From the NCBI GenBank assembly GCA_002917075.1, contig NTMA01000020.1:186001-250000 (forward strand): DNA of 64,000 nucleotides, in the 5' to 3' direction. The position numbers and the translations under genes are program-made. The DNA comes from Hawksworthiomyces lignivorus. Taxonomy: Eukaryota; Ascomycota; Sordariomycetes; Ophiostomatales; Ophiostomataceae. The notes beneath the pieces are model-generated. The model did not search any database, was not told the DNA's origin, and saw only the letters and a program-made list of their open reading frames with translations. Every line of letters begins with the position of its first letter. Position 1 is the first letter of the stretch. Below are positions 45,016-55,800 of this stretch, piece by piece.

Positions 45016-46522
45016 GGTGGCGGCTTGCAGTTTGCTGCCGACTGGGCTCTAAAGCGGAAGCTGTTTCCTGGAATCTTTTGCCAGTAGGTCGATATACGCA
45101 AGTTTGCAGAAATATACGTTTGGTAAACGCTGGATTGAAACTGGCCACATAGACGGTGGGTTTAGAAGATCGGGCGTAATGTTCGTTCGCCCTCAGCTGA
45201 AAGAAACACCCACAGCCATGGAGCTCAGAGGAGCTCTGCGTTTGGAGGGGACTTTTTCGATATGACGCACGCAGTGCGAATTTAGTGGAGATAACAGGCG
45301 CTTTTGCCTTTATCGTGCAGCCTATAAAAGTGGAGACACCACCATAAGCGGGAGCCCTCTCAACAGTGACAGGGGTACGGAATAAAGCTCGTAAGAAGCG
45401 CCCTGCGATGCTATTTCGGGGGGGGTTACATAGCACCTGTAGCGCAGTGTCCTAAGTGCCGTTCCCGCGATTTACGGGGCCGAGTCAATGACATCAGATC
45501 TTCTCAGGAAACGAAAGGAGATAATCAATGGCTCTATCATTTCTGGAGAGGCATCTTGAATATCTGTGAACGAAATACTGTCCTCTTCTGGCTTGCAAAG
45601 GAGGACAAGCAATGTGAAAAGCCCTCCTCCTCCGGCGGCCAGGGAGAGCAAGTCAGAAATGGTGTGAAGTTGGCAAACGGCTTCCTCTGCCAAAAATAAA
45701 AATAAAAATAAAAATTGTATGCCATGTCACTGCGGCAAACTACATGGATAGCAAGGGGCCCGTTTAATTATTTATTTGTAGGAGATTTCTACAGATCCTA
45801 ATGTCGGGCCTGAAGCGTGGCGTTTCTGATAGTAGCGTTGGTAGATCGGCCATTGTGGGAAGAAACATTCCGTGGAGGGAAGAGACAAATAACACTCGAG
45901 AATATATGGACTAGATATTTAATATGATGCAGAGCTCGAGATTTAGGAGCATCAGCTAGCAGGCGGTCAGAATCTAAGCTGGCGTGGCATGGTTGAGCAA
46001 TACGGAGCAGCCTGGTCGCAATGACAACAACGGCGATCTAGCAACATTCGCCGTGATGCTTCCCACTTGCAACCGTTGCTTTCCTTTCTATACGTAGAGA
46101 ATATCAGCCGCGTGACTTAATGCAACATGGTATTTGGGGCTCTGTTCCCATCACTTTGTGTTGGTTTCTCGAGATCACGGACTGATACAACGGGGACGGC
46201 GCCGCTTTTCCTAGTTGGGAAATTTCGGGGACCGAGAAATGATCTTCACTTCACGCTCCCCGAAGACAAGGAGCGAATATATGCACGGCACCGTAATGTA
46301 GATGTCCTTGTCTCTAATGATTACGCAAGTAGAGTCTCTTGCTTTTCCCCGTCTGACGCCCCTTTTCAAAGGGGAACAGAAGGCACCGTAATAAAATCTT
46401 GATATAAAGGGGAGATGAGGCACTCCTCGATGCTTGACCACATCTGGATATGTATCTCTAAACGAGTTTCGAATACTCCCTTAAGGCTAACTAATTTTTT
46501 AATTTCTTGTCACTCTTTTATT
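45016..46522. other. Divergent intergenic region (UsgS-like / MFS)
   Basis: About 1.5 kb. It holds four AAAAAT units at 45692-45715 and AT-rich DNA around 45760-45960. A minus-strand open frame at 45472..45693 (73 codons) has no recognisable domain. No RNA gene seen. Confidence 0.45.
45692..45715. repeat. Four tandem AAAAAT units
   Basis: A perfect 24-bp hexanucleotide microsatellite in the intergenic region upstream of the MFS gene. Confidence 0.85.
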
Positions 46523-48625
46523 ATGTTTTTCACTACCAGAAACAAGGGACAGAAACTTCCAGAGGATACCGCCGACAGCGTCGAGCTGCCCACTATGGCA
46601 AACGAACCAGGAGAGGCTGTAAGCGAGACAGCAACCATGGGAGGTCGGCCAGATACGATCACTTCCAACAATGATGAGAACACAGTAGAAAAGCAGCAAC
46701 CCGGTAATGATAATGTCAAAGCCAAGGATAACGATGATGACATTGTGTACCCAACTGGTGTCCGCCTCTGGCTCATCATGACCTCTATTTTTGTCGGCAT
46801 GTTTCTTGTCACACTGGTGAGCTTCTTTCTCCTCTTATGATGTTTCTACTCTTTCAGTTTCCAATATATTTTGTCTCACAAAGACTAGGACCGTCTCATC
46901 GTCGCGACCGCCATCCCCCAGATCACCAATGAGTTCAAAGCCGCTGGCGACATCGGCTGGTACGGCACCGCGTACCTGCTAACCAACTGCGCCTTTCAGC
47001 TGCTGTTTGGCCGGATGTACGCCGTCTTCAGCATCAAGGCCATCTTCCTGTCTTCCATCGTTCTCTTCGAGGCCGGTTCTGCCCTGTGTGGTGCTGCACC
47101 GAGCTCCGTGGCCTTCATCTTCGGGCGGGCCATCGCCGGCCTGGGCTCCGGTGGCATTCTGGCAGGTGTGGTAGGTCTTGTCTCCTCTCTTGCCTCCTTG
47201 TTTTCTTCGTCTGCTCTCTGACTCCTGTGTAGATCGCCATTCTCGTCCACTCTATCCCGCTTCACAAGCGCCCCAAGTACCAGGGCTTCTTCGGCGGCGT
47301 GTTCGCCGTCGCCTCGGTCATGGGCCCCCTGGTCGGCGGCGCCTTCACCACAGACGTCACCTGGCGCTGGTGCTTCTACATCAACCTGCCCATCGGCGGC
47401 GCCGTCTTTGTCGTCGTCGTGCTGCTGCTGCACATCCCTGGCCAGGCCCGCGCCAAGAGCAAGCAGCTTACCGTCCGCGAGAAGCTGGGCCGGCTCGACG
47501 GCCTCGGCATGCTGGCCCTGCTGCCCGCCATCGTCTGCCTCTGCCTGGCACTGCAGTGGGGCGGCACCACGTACAGCTGGGGCAGCGGCCGCGTCGTGGC
47601 CCTGCTGGTGGTCGCCGGCGTGCTGCTGGCTGCTTTCGTTGCCGTCCAGGTCCTGCGCCCGGAGCAGCAGGTCACCCTGCCGCCCCGCATCCTGCTGCAG
47701 CGCAGCATCGCCGCCGGCTTCTGGACCGCCTGCTGCGTCGGCGCCCACATGATTATTTTCTGTAGGCCCCCCCTTTTTTTATTTCTCTCCTTCTCTCCCT
47801 CCTCTCCCCCTCTAGGGACATCTACTTCTAGGTGTGTGCTGACCAGCCGCTTTTTCTCCTTCTCCCTCAGCGTTCTACCTGCCCGTCTGGTTCCAGGCCA
47901 TCCAGGGCGTCTCCGCCGTCGAGAGCGGCGTCCGCACGCTGCCCATGATGCTGCCCATCGTGGCCGGGTCGGTGAGCACGGGCGTGCTGGTCAGCCGCAT
48001 CGGCTACTACACGCCGTTCCTGCTGCTGGGCGTCGCCCTGTCCGCCGTCGCCACCGGCCTGCTGACCACCCTGCGCGTCGACAGCGGGCCCGCCGCCTGG
48101 GCCGGCTACCAGGTCGCCTACGGGCTCGCCCTCGGCTTCGCCAGCCAGGTCCCCAATATGGCCGCCCAGACCGTGCTGCCCCGCGCCGACGCCGCCCTCG
48201 GCGCCTCGCTCATGTTCTTCGCCCAGCAGCTGCTCGGCGCCGTCTTCACCGCCGTCGGCCAGAACCTCCTCGACACCCAGCTGGCCCGCCGCCTGCCCGT
48301 CGCCATCGCCTCTGCTGCTGCATCCTCGAACAGTCCCCTCGCCGCGCTGACGCCCCAGCAGATCCAGAACACCGGCGCCACCGCCATCCTCGACATCGTG
48401 CCCGCCGCCGCCCGCCCCGCCGCCCTGGCCGCGTACAACGAAGCCCTGCGCGCCGTCTTCCGCGCGGGGCTCGTCACCGCGTGTCTGGCCATCCTGGGCG
48501 CCGCCGCCATGGAGTGGCGCAGCGTTAGGAAGAACATGCCCGCCAAGCAGCCGGCGGACGCGCGGGTGGCCGAGGAGGGGAAGAACAGCCCGGCGGCAGA
48601 AAAGGATGCGAGTGGAGCGCAGTAA
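46523..48625 (+). CDS. MFS drug:H+ antiporter (DHA2, 14 helices)
   Basis: Plasma-membrane exporter of the major facilitator superfamily, of the type that effluxes drugs, toxins or secondary metabolites. Exons 46523..46816, 46889..47170, 47233..47761 and 47871..48625; introns of 72, 62 and 109 bp; 619 residues. The N-terminal 75 residues are acidic and cytosolic. Helix 1 is split by intron 1 and continues [16 protein letters not shown], the DHA2 motif around helix 1. [20 protein letters not shown] (helix 2 / motif A), [16 protein letters not shown] (helix 4), [18 protein letters not shown] (motif C, antiporter signature) and [13 protein letters not shown] follow. The C-terminal half is very GC-rich and ends in a Lys/Ala-rich tail. 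The substrate cannot be told. It sits beside a GFA/GST pair, which may hint at a detoxification role. Confidence 0.9.
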
Positions 48626-49181
48626 GAGGTTGTCTCCTAGTCGAACACTTAGTCAGATATTGACGGTCAAGGAGACGGGTGATTAAAGTAGGACTGTGGT
48701 GCATTTTATTCTTCTCTTTTGTCAATTGTATTTTCTTATAAAATATCTCGTCTTCGCATATGTAGTATTATACCTAAAGGTAACGAAGCTTTTTTCAACT
48801 CATATAATTTTTAAATTGATACAATTGCATTATTATAATGCGTTTCATGCGCTTGTTCAGGTTTACTCCTATTCAGATATCTTTACCTACATCTTGATAC
48901 GCAGCTCAGCCAAGCTATTTTACCTTCATTTTAACATACGATAATTTTACATAGTAGAAGAGTATTAGGGGCATATAAATAAGTTCACATCATTTCTTTT
49001 AGTAAATTATTTGTGTGGTAAGGACTGTCTTATTTTCTTTTAAAAGCAGCTAACTTGGTTTTGTCTTTTTGAGTTATTTTATATATAATATCCTATCCAA
49101 TTCGGTCCTGATTTTCGTATTTGTTTTCACCCCCCTATCCTACTGTTTTCGGTCAATGTCGAGGACATGATCATTTGGCGT
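48626..49181. other. AT-rich island between MFS and GFA genes
   Basis: About 550 bp with very high A+T from 48700 to 49130, sharply different from the GC-rich exons on either side. No reading frame, terminal repeats or RNA gene was recognised. Possibly degraded repeat DNA at the border of an accessory block. Confidence 0.45.
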
Positions 49182-49759
49182 CTAAGCGTCCGGGCCGTCG
49201 CTGTCCATAGACTTCTGCGCGGCACCATTGACCTTCGTGACGTAGTCCAGGCGGCACTTGGTAAATAGTTCGACAGCGATGGGGATCTGTGCGGCACCAT
49301 CGTTGAGTGTTCCCGACTTGATAAGCGTCAGGCCAGCGAGCTTGTCCTGGCGCGAGAAGAGGCTCGTGCCACAGTCTGAAAAACGCAGAGTCCGTGGTCA
49401 GCTGTGTTCGCCGCAAGAACAGATAAAAAGATGAAAAGATAGTTACATACCTCCGCAGAAGAACAGGGCGTGGTTCAGGCCCGAGAGGCCCTTGCGGGTG
49501 TACTGCTTCGGCGTTCCACTGGTGATGTTGAAATCCGGCGTGGGGATCGCCACATTGGAGCTGAAGCTGCTACCACCCCATTTCTGGCAGTCAGTGCAGT
49601 GGCACAGTGCGGTCAAGGCAGGCTTGACTGATGCGAGGAATTGGTTTGTTGGACCTCCTTGTTCAGACTCTAGGGAGGACAGTAAGGCAGAAAGTAAAAG
49701 CAAGACATACCAGAGTACTCGTATGCAACGTTGCCGCAGACACAGCTTCCAGCAGGCAT
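49182..49759 (-). CDS. GFA/CENP-V-domain zinc protein (glutathione-dependent formaldehyde-activating-like)
   Basis: Small zinc-binding protein of the GFA family; some members act in S-hydroxymethylglutathione formation, but most fungal ones are uncharacterised. Exons 49759..49711, 49627..49451 and 49375..49182; introns of 83 and 75 bp; 139 residues. Zinc-ligand motifs are complete: GSCVCGNVAYEYS at the start, ALCHCTDCQKWGGSSFSSN in the middle and LFFCGDCGTSLFSR across the second splice. For intron 1 a nearer AG at 49670 would make a 41-bp intron and add 14 residues that break the usual spacing before ALCHC, so I use the acceptor at 49628. Divergent from the GST gene. Confidence 0.8.
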
Positions 49760-50729
49760 TTTGAAGGATTGAAAGAAGATAGAAATATGCTATCTATGAG
49801 ACGTGTTGAGAAAGTATTTGCTTGTTTGTTTGAGATCGAACTGATGAGTTTGCGTTGATTGCTCAAGTTTCTATCCTCGAAAAGACCTCAGGGGGCCGTG
49901 TCTTATATACGTTTGAATTATCACCATTGTCTACAGACTCATCTGCAAGGTTATCTTTCACGGACGTTTCTCTCTTTGTCTCTTGGCTTATTCTCGGTTG
50001 CTTCTTTCCTTAGTTTCTTAGTATTCCATGTCATGATGCTGGTGATGTGCAGGATTCCCTAACAATTTCGGGCAAAAGTCGGATGCAGCGCTTTACTGAG
50101 CGGTCGGTTAAACGCCATGTTTGGAATCAAGACGAAAGTCCCTGAATCACCGCTCTTTCTTACTTAGCTTCGAGTGCAGGAGAAGCTAGTCTAGAAGCTC
50201 TGATTCCAATCGAAGGGCGTTATCTGCGTCAAAGTGCACGTTGATTACAGGGACGGCGTACATTGGCGAGTCAGGATTTATAAAATGACACCAATGAGAT
50301 ATCGAAGACTGGTGGTGACCGAGACCGTCAGGGGATTCCGGGATCTGAGTCCCGGGGTTAGCAATAGCGGTGTCGAATAGTAACTCGAGGCTATAGCCCC
50401 AAAGTTTTGACTACAGGACAAAGATTCCAAATTCGCCGATGCTGAATTTTCGATTTTCTAATCAAGTCCGACAGCCTTGTCGCTTACTACGATCTTATGA
50501 AAGAAACGCAACAACATCTGGTGTGGCGTAAATGAACTTTCAAACAATGATTCCTTCTTATTGCTTGTGCAAACATGTCTGTAGACATTGCATCATAGGA
50601 ATCAGTAAATAAAAAACCAGTTAAGCCAGTCAAATTGATATATAAAGAGGATTCTTCAAAACGCAATGTTGCTACGTCGTCTAATGTAGAGCAGTTAGCG
50701 AGATGCTCGATTAACCTAGCCTTGCTGTC
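49760..50729. other. Divergent intergenic region GFA/GST
   Basis: 970 bp between two divergently transcribed genes with glutathione-linked families, so it could hold shared control elements. I found no coding region, and no motif I can name with confidence. Confidence 0.45.
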
Positions 50730-51666
50730 ATGTCTGGCCCGATCTATCACCCAGTAGCTACCGGCTCTGCCCAAACGACTGTGGCAGACCATGAAGCTCC
50801 AGCCGATGTTGTCCTTTGGAGCGGCTGGTTCTGCCCCTTTTCACAGAGGACTTGGGTTGTCCTAGAGGAGAAGAATATCCAATACCAGTACAAAGAAGTC
50901 AATCCCTATCTTAAAGAGAAGGTCTTTCTTGGTGCGTGTTCTTGCTCTTTTTCTTGCCATTTCTTCTCCGTGAATAATGCCAGGTCCGACTAACAGGTGC
51001 GATGAATAAAGAGGTCAGCCCTCAGGGGTTGACACCGGGCTTCCAAGTTGACGGCCAGCCACTACACGACTCGACAGTGATCAACGAATTTCTGGAGGAG
51101 GCTTCCGCATCTCTCGCCCTGGGCGAGGCTGCGCGCCCCCTCCTGCCGGCAGACCCCTATGAGCGGGCGCAGGCCAGGCTGTGGATCGACTACATCAACA
51201 AGTCAGTCGTTCCGGCCTTCTTCCGCCTGATGCAGGCGACGCCGCCAGCGCAAGCGGCAGCCCTGGACGCGTTCAACGAGGCTCTTGGACACATCGCCCA
51301 GCATGTCGCGGGGCCGTTCTTCTTCGGCGAGCAGTTCTCCTTGGTTGACGTGGCCATTGCTCCGTGGGCCGTTCGTGATTTCCTCGTGCGAGACAGGCGA
51401 GGCTTCCGGCGGGAAGACGTAGCTCGGTGGAAGACCTGGGCTGAGGCGTTGGAGCAGCGCCCATCCGTGCAGAAGACAACAAGCGTACGTATAGAGGAAG
51501 CAAAATCAACCACTTTCCCCAAACACAATCAAAACGAAAATGTAGCTAACAGGCTATTCGTGCTTAGGATCCTGATAAGTATGTCGAGTTCAATCAGACA
51601 TTTCTGCGAAACGAAGGTCACAGCGCGGCCGGCAAAGCGGCCCAGACAGGCAATGCCATTCCGTGA
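50730..51666 (+). CDS. Glutathione S-transferase, omega-like
   Basis: Cytosolic glutathione S-transferase. Exons 50730..50931, 50997..51484 and 51568..51666; introns of 65 and 83 bp; 262 residues. The thioredoxin-like N-domain has WSGWFCPFSQRTWVVLEEKN, whose CPFSQR resembles the catalytic Cys motif of omega-class GSTs (CPFAQR). It is followed by PQGLTPGFQVDGQPLHDSTV (with the cis-Pro and Asp/Ser glutathione contacts). The helical C-domain includes RAQARLWIDYINKSVVPAFF and FGEQFSLVDVAIAPWAVR, the N-capping box region. The last exon adds a polar tail after KTTS. Likely thiol transferase/dehydroascorbate reductase chemistry rather than classical conjugation, by analogy with the omega class. Confidence 0.87.
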
Positions 51667-52801
51667 GAGAAGAAACAGGAGGCTGAGTTGGCATATCAAA
51701 GAAGCGCACCTTGCCTTAATATATTGTATTGATTATACAGCTTTGAGATGGCGCTGAATCTGGCGTCTTTTATTTCAGGGAAATTTTAAGCGGCATGCAA
51801 CAAGATGTGGTCATGGTTGCTTCAATGTACAAGAGAGAACTTAAAAAGACCTGTATTTACTGCTAATTATAGTATCCAATAGAATCCCTCTCTTATACGC
51901 ATGAAATGCTCGATCATCATCAGCAATTCAAAGTCATTTCAGTCGGCCTGCTTACCTTTAGATTTTCGTTGTGCGCACACATGCATGTCGCATCTTGATG
52001 TAGACAATTTTAGCAGGACTTCGCAAGTTGTAAGCGGTCAGAAACCTGCCAACGCTAGCTTGTCTGGAGGTGGTTGAGGGTCTGGCCAGGCCATCTGCGC
52101 TCCGTTGTGTGGTCTACTATGCCCACTCGCATAAGGCTTGCATCTTGCATGAGGATTAGCCCCTTTTGGGGAACCGTCATGACACCAACGAAGAGTACGA
52201 TGTAGGATATAGCACAGCGCCAGGAGGCAATCCTGGCCCATTGCCTTTTATATGCTGAAACTCGAAAATACTCTTCTGTGACATCTTGGTGCAGCTCATG
52301 GTTAGTTTCTAGACGTGATCTCGCGTAGAGTGAGCATGGCCGGCCAATTTTTGTTAATAACTCCCCACTCCGGGCCGCTCCGTGTTAAAGACCGGTCGAG
52401 GCGCCGTCCAAGCTACTGCTGTGAGCCTTTGAACCGAATATGATTTTGTTGTTGTTAGGCAGACTTTCATATTGCATCAATGCTGTGGTATCCCGCATGT
52501 GCTAGGGGGAGTCTAATCGCATTTTCAGTGTAGTGAGCCTTGCGCAGCCGCAGACAGCTCGCGAATTCCGATTGGCGACCGCTGCCAGCCCGACTAAATC
52601 CCACATTGCCTCTTCGACGCAGGGCGTCTTTCCCACCGCATTGTCTTGGTTGATATTCTCTTTGCTAGATGCTACTTCTGTGTATCACATCTGCGATCTT
52701 CTTAACTACCCTTTTTCCTGCTGCTCAATAGCCGTCTAACTTTCCTTGATGTACCCATATCGATCTCGAAGAGACCTGGCGGCGCTCTTCAAGATCCAGA
52801 A
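51667..52801. other. Intergenic region upstream of the NLR gene
   Basis: About 1.1 kb. An ATG at 52749 begins a 37-codon frame that overlaps the NLR start codon in another frame (ends 52862) and could act as a uORF. Nothing else is recognised. Confidence 0.5.
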
Positions 52802-55800
52802 ATGGCCCAATATGAGCTGGTGTCAAGACCCACGAGCACCGTCGGTCTTGTCGAGCGCTTAAGGAGCAATGAAACGAGCCAGGAGGAGAGACGTGCCTTG
52901 GACTATCTATCGCAGGAAATGATCAAAATATTCGGAGACGAACGTCGCCTCTCGCATGTGCCTGAGGCCGCGGCGCTCGCTCTTGTAGCTGCAGGCTGCA
53001 ATTATCAGTACCTGTCTCGAGCATTCAGCAACGCCATAATCAACGGTACCGCGGATGGCAGTATTCTGGAGCCTCGACTTTGGACAAGCTTTACACGTGT
53101 CCTCCGCTGCGACGGCGGCGACCGAAAGGCCGACGTGGAGCTTGGCCCCGTTCTGGACAGTCTGCAGAAGCGGTTGACGTCCGCCACGGAACAGGCGGAG
53201 CTCAATACCCAGTACCGGCTGGTGGGCACGCTATCATCCGTCTTGGATGCTATGAATGACGTGAAAACGATTGGCCTCAGTCGGCAGGCCTTGCACGAGC
53301 CTCTGCTCAAGCGGCTCCGAAAATTAAGTGAGCACGACGAGCCCCGCCTTGCTCAGGTGGGCAGCTACGCCTACCAAGCTTTGCTTGGTATCCCCAACGA
53401 CGAAGGTCCTTACAAAGCGCTCCTCCGTCACACGATTGACGTGACTGGCGCTGCGGCCGGAGTAGCTGGCTCGATCTCTGCCGTGGATCCGTCAAAACTC
53501 TTCAACGGTCTAACAGGGCTGCTGCAAAACTTGTCGGATTTGATCTCCTCCATGGTTGAAGTGGTCGATGACCTGTCTGGCATAGCTGAAAGCCTAGGAG
53601 GCGCAGCCGATGGCATTAGGCCCTTGCGGAAGCAGAAGAGCTGGTATGTGGCTCTTCGGCTTACGGATATGTTGATCCAAGCGAACGCGTTCACCCATCT
53701 CAAAGAATTTATTGCCAGAGCACCTTGTCGCCAAGACAAAAACTTTTTGTGTGGTATCTCTGCGCAGCTTGAGCGAGCTTGGGACGCAGGGGACGCACTT
53801 GCAAGAACAGAGATTAAACAATTTGTGGAACAAGTCTTGTTTCCAGCAGGATCCAAGTCGTCCGAGAAGTGCGTCCTCGAATGGGCGAAGCTGGTTGCTG
53901 ACACTCTTCATCTATCCCCTCCGTCAGAAACTGCCCACTCTGCTCGGCGCCATCTATCCTCTAGATTCTGGAAGAAAGAGTCCATTCCCAAGGTTCTCCA
54001 CCAAAAACATGAGGACGAGCCGCTACCATCTGATCTACTTGAACAAGCATGGCTGCGTTGTGTCAGAGCGCAGAAATACTACGCAGACATGAGCTTGCAT
54101 GACTATTATCTGAAAAATGATCAATTTCTTCTCAAAGTCGAGAGACTCTCCGGTCAGAGACTGCCTATGGCTCAGTGCTATATCAATCTTGCAATCATCA
54201 ACCAACCGGGCAGTGATGCTGCCAACTCTAGGGAAAGAGATTCGACAGAGCCTCGTTCCCAGTTTACTCTCTCCGCTCGGCTCCAGATTGAGGAGGAAAA
54301 TAAAGAGACTGGAATTCGGCTGTACGAAATCTTCCGTCCACGCAAACCTGCGGGTGAGAATGCGAGGCCGCCAAGGCGAATCTTGATTCGAGGACGCGCT
54401 GGAGTCGGGAAGAGCACACTCTGCAAAAAGATTGTCTATGAACTTACTCGCTCTCCTATGAATAAAGAGTTCCGTGAGTGGGATGGACTGTTCGCTCGTG
54501 TAATTTGGATACCTTTGCGGAGATTGAAAAGACTGGAGGGTACATCATACAACTTTGAGAGGATGCTTCATGATGAGTACTTCTCTCAATACCCAGAACG
54601 CGCCATTCTCGCCAAAGCATTACAGAGCAAAATCGCAGAGTCTGCTCTCAACCCAGAAAGTGACAAAACTCTATTTATTCTCGACGGCTTAGACGAGGTA
54701 TCACAAGAACTAGAGCCTGGCAACAGAATGTTCCAATTTATGCAATGGCTCTTAAGTCAGCCAGATATTATTATCACGTCTCGACCTGGTGGAAAACTCC
54801 CCGCTGGCCTAGCTCCACTGGACTGTGAACTGGAAACAATCGGATTCTATCCTTCTCAGGTAAAGAGCTATATCAAGAATTCTTTCGATGACCCAGCTGT
54901 GATGGATGATATTGATTCATTCTTGCAAAGCCATCAGCTCGTTCAAAGTCTCATTCGTATTCCGATTCAGTTAGACGCACTTTGTTACACTTGGGACAAG
55001 GACTTTCGATCGGAGTCTGCGCTAAATACTATGACGACGCTTTATGAAGCCATCGAGCTGAAGTTATGGCGAAAAGACATTCCGCGGCTGGGAAAACATC
55101 GGCCGGGGAACTTCCCCGTGACCGAGGACGACATCCGAGAAGCTAGAACTGTAACCGAGATCTACCGCTGGGTGAGCGGCGAAGTCAAACTTCTTCGGTA
55201 TTTGGCGTTTACGGGGCTCTGCAACGACATAATAAACTTTGAAGAACACCACCGCGACATTATATATAATCACCTTGAATCCCTACAGCTGGATGCATCC
55301 TTCGACAGTGTTCTCGCCAAGCTCTCGTTTCTGCGAACTTCAAACGCCTCATCAAAGAGCGCGCCCTGCCAAAACCACCACTTCATACATCTGACCTTTC
55401 AGGAGTACTTCGCTGCGCAGTATTTTGTAGAGCGTTGGATACCTGGCACAGCACTCTCATGTCTGAGGCTAAGCGATGGCAAAAGGCACCATGTCCAACC
55501 TGATGATTTTCTCAGAAAGGAGAAATACGAGGCACGCTACGATATATTTTGGCGCTTCGTCGCAGGGCTGCTTCGGAGCCGCAACGACATGGAGCAACTC
55601 TGTCTCTTCTTCGACGCCATCGAGCAAGAGCCGCGAGATCTCCTTGGCCCTGTGCACCAACGTCTGGTCATGAATTGCCTCAGCGAATCAGATCCGTCAC
55701 AGAAAGTCCCGCAGTTTGACCCGTGTCGAGAGCAGTTGAAGCAGTGGATGCTCTTTGAATGCACATTGCTGAGGCAATCACAGCTTGCAGCCCAAGTGGA

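Noticed and set aside
45472..45693. 73-codon minus-strand frame near the AAAAAT repeats
   Set aside because: Contains a Gly/Leu stretch but no recognisable domain or conserved context; not enough to call a gene.
49670..49710. 41-bp first intron in the GFA-domain gene
   Set aside because: Shorter than other introns here and adds residues that break family spacing; the acceptor at 49628 gives an 83-bp intron and a clean alignment.
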